From contig JAJRTD010000223.1 in assembly GCA_024278435.1 (NCBI GenBank), forward strand, positions 1 through 7,637: DNA of 7,637 nucleotides, written 5' to 3'. Each line of letters opens with the position of its first letter. Within the stretch, counting starts at the first letter, position 1. The notes under the pieces were generated by a model that made no database searches, was not told the origin of the DNA, and worked only from the letters and a program-made list of their open reading frames with translations. The stretch comes from Gammaproteobacteria bacterium (GTDB lineage: Bacteria; Pseudomonadota; Gammaproteobacteria; SZUA-229). The translations under genes were made by a program, and so were the position numbers. Below are positions 6,505 through 7,637 of the stretch, piece by piece.

Positions 6505-7509
6505 ACTGATGCGTTCAAATAACCAGAAGGATGAGAGGCTGCCGATCAGGTAGACCGCAATGGTTTCGGTGTTTTCAAGCAGTGCCGACTGTTTCAGGCG
6601 ATGCATCAGCGATGTCATCATCCAGCCAAGTACCACTACTGTCATAACAAAAAGCAGCTGGCCAATTTCAACACCAACATTGAAGAATACCAGGGCCAGT
6701 GGTATGGCCTGCTGTGGCAGGCCGACTTCGGCCAGTGCCCCGGCAAAACCAAAACCGTGTAGCAGGCCGAAGATGAAAGCGACCAGCCATGGCCATCGGG
6801 CAGCAGCCCCGGGATGGCCGCGTTTGCCGTGAACGATTTCTACTGCTAGAAACAGGATGCTCAGCGCGATGACCGCTTCCACCGGCTGCTGGGGCACATG
6901 AATATAACCCAGTGTTGCACCGGCCAGGGTAATGCTGTGGGCGATGGTGAACGCGGTAATGGTCAGTAGTAGTCGCCGCTTGCTGTTGACGATAAGCAGC
7001 AGGGCGAAGACAAATAACAGGTGGTCAAAACCAAGCAGGATATGGGTGACACCAAGCCAGGTATATGTTCCCGCAATTTGCAGGTTTCCTGTCTGCGCAG
7101 GAATATTAAACGTGTTATCCGAAGGTGTGAGTAACACGGACTGTGATGAGCCGTTGATAAACTCCAGTCGCAGCAACACATCGGTGCTGGTGCCGGCTAA
7201 GCCGGTGATGGAAATAGATTGCTCCAGCAGGCCCTGGTCGCAGGCGATGATCCAGCGCTGGATATACGCACCATTGACTAGCTGTGCATAGGGCGGCGTT
7301 TTGTTCTGGCAGGTAGCGGGCAGGTTCGCGTACAGGGCCAGCTTTTTATCGCCCCTGGCCGGCACTTTCCATATTACCGAGAAAATATTTTCGCTGTTTT
7401 CTTTTAACTCCAGGTAACCGGGGCGAATTTCATCGGCAATAACAATCGAACAGATAAAAAACTGTAACAAGCAGAAAGCAGCAATGTGGCTGAGCACTCG
7501 GCGGCGCAT
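6496..7509 (-). CDS. HupE/UreJ-like membrane protein with periplasmic N-terminal domain
   Basis: A 337-residue inner-membrane protein: signal peptide or anchor (about 5-25, ending VIADE), a periplasmic beta-rich domain (about 27-140) with Cys67 and Cys90 that could pair, and a six-to-seven-helix module from about 148. The membrane part carries the HupE/UreJ_2 signature residues: THILLGFDHLLF (155-166; H156, D162, H163), FTIAHSITL (187-195; H191), EIVHG (224-228), GLLHGFGFAG (248-257; H251) and FNVGVEIGQ (276-284; E281). HupE and UreJ are linked to nickel supply for hydrogenase and urease; no such enzyme is seen here, so metal transport is only a suggestion from the buried His/Asp/Glu residues. 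ATG 7509 overlaps the upstream stop as TAATG, indicating translational coupling. Its 3' end overlaps the lipoprotein gene by 9 bp on the opposite strand. Confidence 0.9.
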   Translation of the reverse strand: MRRRVLSHIAAFCLLQFFICSIVIADEIRPGYLELKENSENIFSVIWKVPARGDKKLALYANLPATCQNKTPPYAQLVNGAYIQRWIIACDQGLLEQSISITGLAGTSTDVLLRLEFINGSSQSVLLTPSDNTFNIPAQTGNLQIAGTYTWLGVTHILLGFDHLLFVFALLLIVNSKRRLLLTITAFTIAHSITLAGATLGYIHVPQQPVEAVIALSILFLAVEIVHGKRGHPGAAARWPWLVAFIFGLLHGFGFAGALAEVGLPQQAIPLALVFFNVGVEIGQLLFVMTVVVLGWMMTSLMHRLKQSALLENTETIAVYLIGSLSSFWLFERISSF

Positions 7510-7637
7510 TATTCTGTACTCGTCGCCAGCTCTTTTAAGCGGTTATCTTTGATGATTATTTCATATTGATTTCGCAGGCTGTTATAAAAAGCCTGGTCGA
7601 TGATTTTGCGTTGCTGGTTTATCCACGCCTTGCGTAC
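7509..7637 (-). CDS. C-terminus of a probable parvulin-type peptidyl-prolyl isomerase, 5' part outside window
   Basis: Forty-two codons and a TAA stop (7511-7509) run in from the right edge. The visible tail reads VRKAW at the edge, then a helix with QQRKIIDQAFYNSLRNQYE, then EIIIK and a charged end. The arrangement VRxAW...R...A..FY..LR..YE(V/I).I is what I recall from the C-terminal helix of periplasmic parvulin-like isomerases that commonly sit directly upstream of HupE/UreJ-like genes. The catalytic domain is out of view, so the product is inferred from this short tail plus the neighbour. The one-base stop/start overlap with the downstream gene marks an operon. Product call is moderate; existence of the coding end is fairly sure. 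Confidence 0.6.
   Translation of the reverse strand, partial: VRKAWINQQRKIIDQAFYNSLRNQYEIIIKDNRLKELATSTE

Noticed and set aside
1..7637. CRISPR arrays, tRNA or rRNA genes, insertion sequence ends, attachment sites
   Set aside because: No spaced direct repeats, no cloverleaf-like segment, and no transposase or flanking inverted repeats were seen; nearly all of the window is accounted for by ordinary genes.

Overview
The window looks like a chromosomal stretch of a gammaproteobacterium of roughly balanced base composition. The best taxonomic marker is a YcgL-family gene, a family largely confined to Gammaproteobacteria. HemL is also very close to the enterobacterial form. I cannot name the genus. 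There is no sign of an insertion sequence, phage, CRISPR array, tRNA or rRNA.

Layout from left to right. At 1-1609 (minus) lies a diguanylate cyclase of the 7TMR-DISM/GGDEF type whose 3' end is cut off by the window edge. At 1661-3406 (minus) lies a complete paralogue of it, head-to-tail and about 58% identical by hand count. A strong intrinsic terminator at 3483-3514 separates this pair from a small gene at 3535-3969 (minus), which encodes two membrane helices followed by a cold-shock domain. That gene has a perfect TATAAT box and a 5' leader opening with an 8-bp stem. Next come ycgL (4196-4471, minus) and hemL (4487-5755, minus), 15 bp apart and probably one transcript. A 161-bp divergent intergenic region separates hemL from a plus-strand DUF4136-type lipoprotein gene (5917-6504). 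Its 3' end overlaps by 9 bp the convergent gene 6496-7509 (minus), a HupE/UreJ-like membrane protein with an extra periplasmic domain. The latter starts inside the stop codon (TAATG) of a gene entering from the right edge (7509-7637, minus), of which only the last 42 codons are visible. That tail resembles the C-terminus of a parvulin-type peptidyl-prolyl isomerase.

Functional reading. The two cyclases keep the catalytic GGEEF and inhibitory RxxD sites, so both should make c-di-GMP in response to different periplasmic signals; their sensor domains have diverged more than their membrane and catalytic parts. HemL supplies 5-aminolevulinate for tetrapyrroles. The remaining genes (membrane-tethered cold-shock protein, YcgL, DUF4136 lipoprotein, HupE-like protein) are of poorly known function, and the sequence alone gives no strong case that they form one system. 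I see no clear new defence, mobile or biosynthetic system. The most interesting items are the tandem cyclase pair, the membrane-anchored cold-shock protein with its structured leader, and the coupled isomerase/HupE-like pair.
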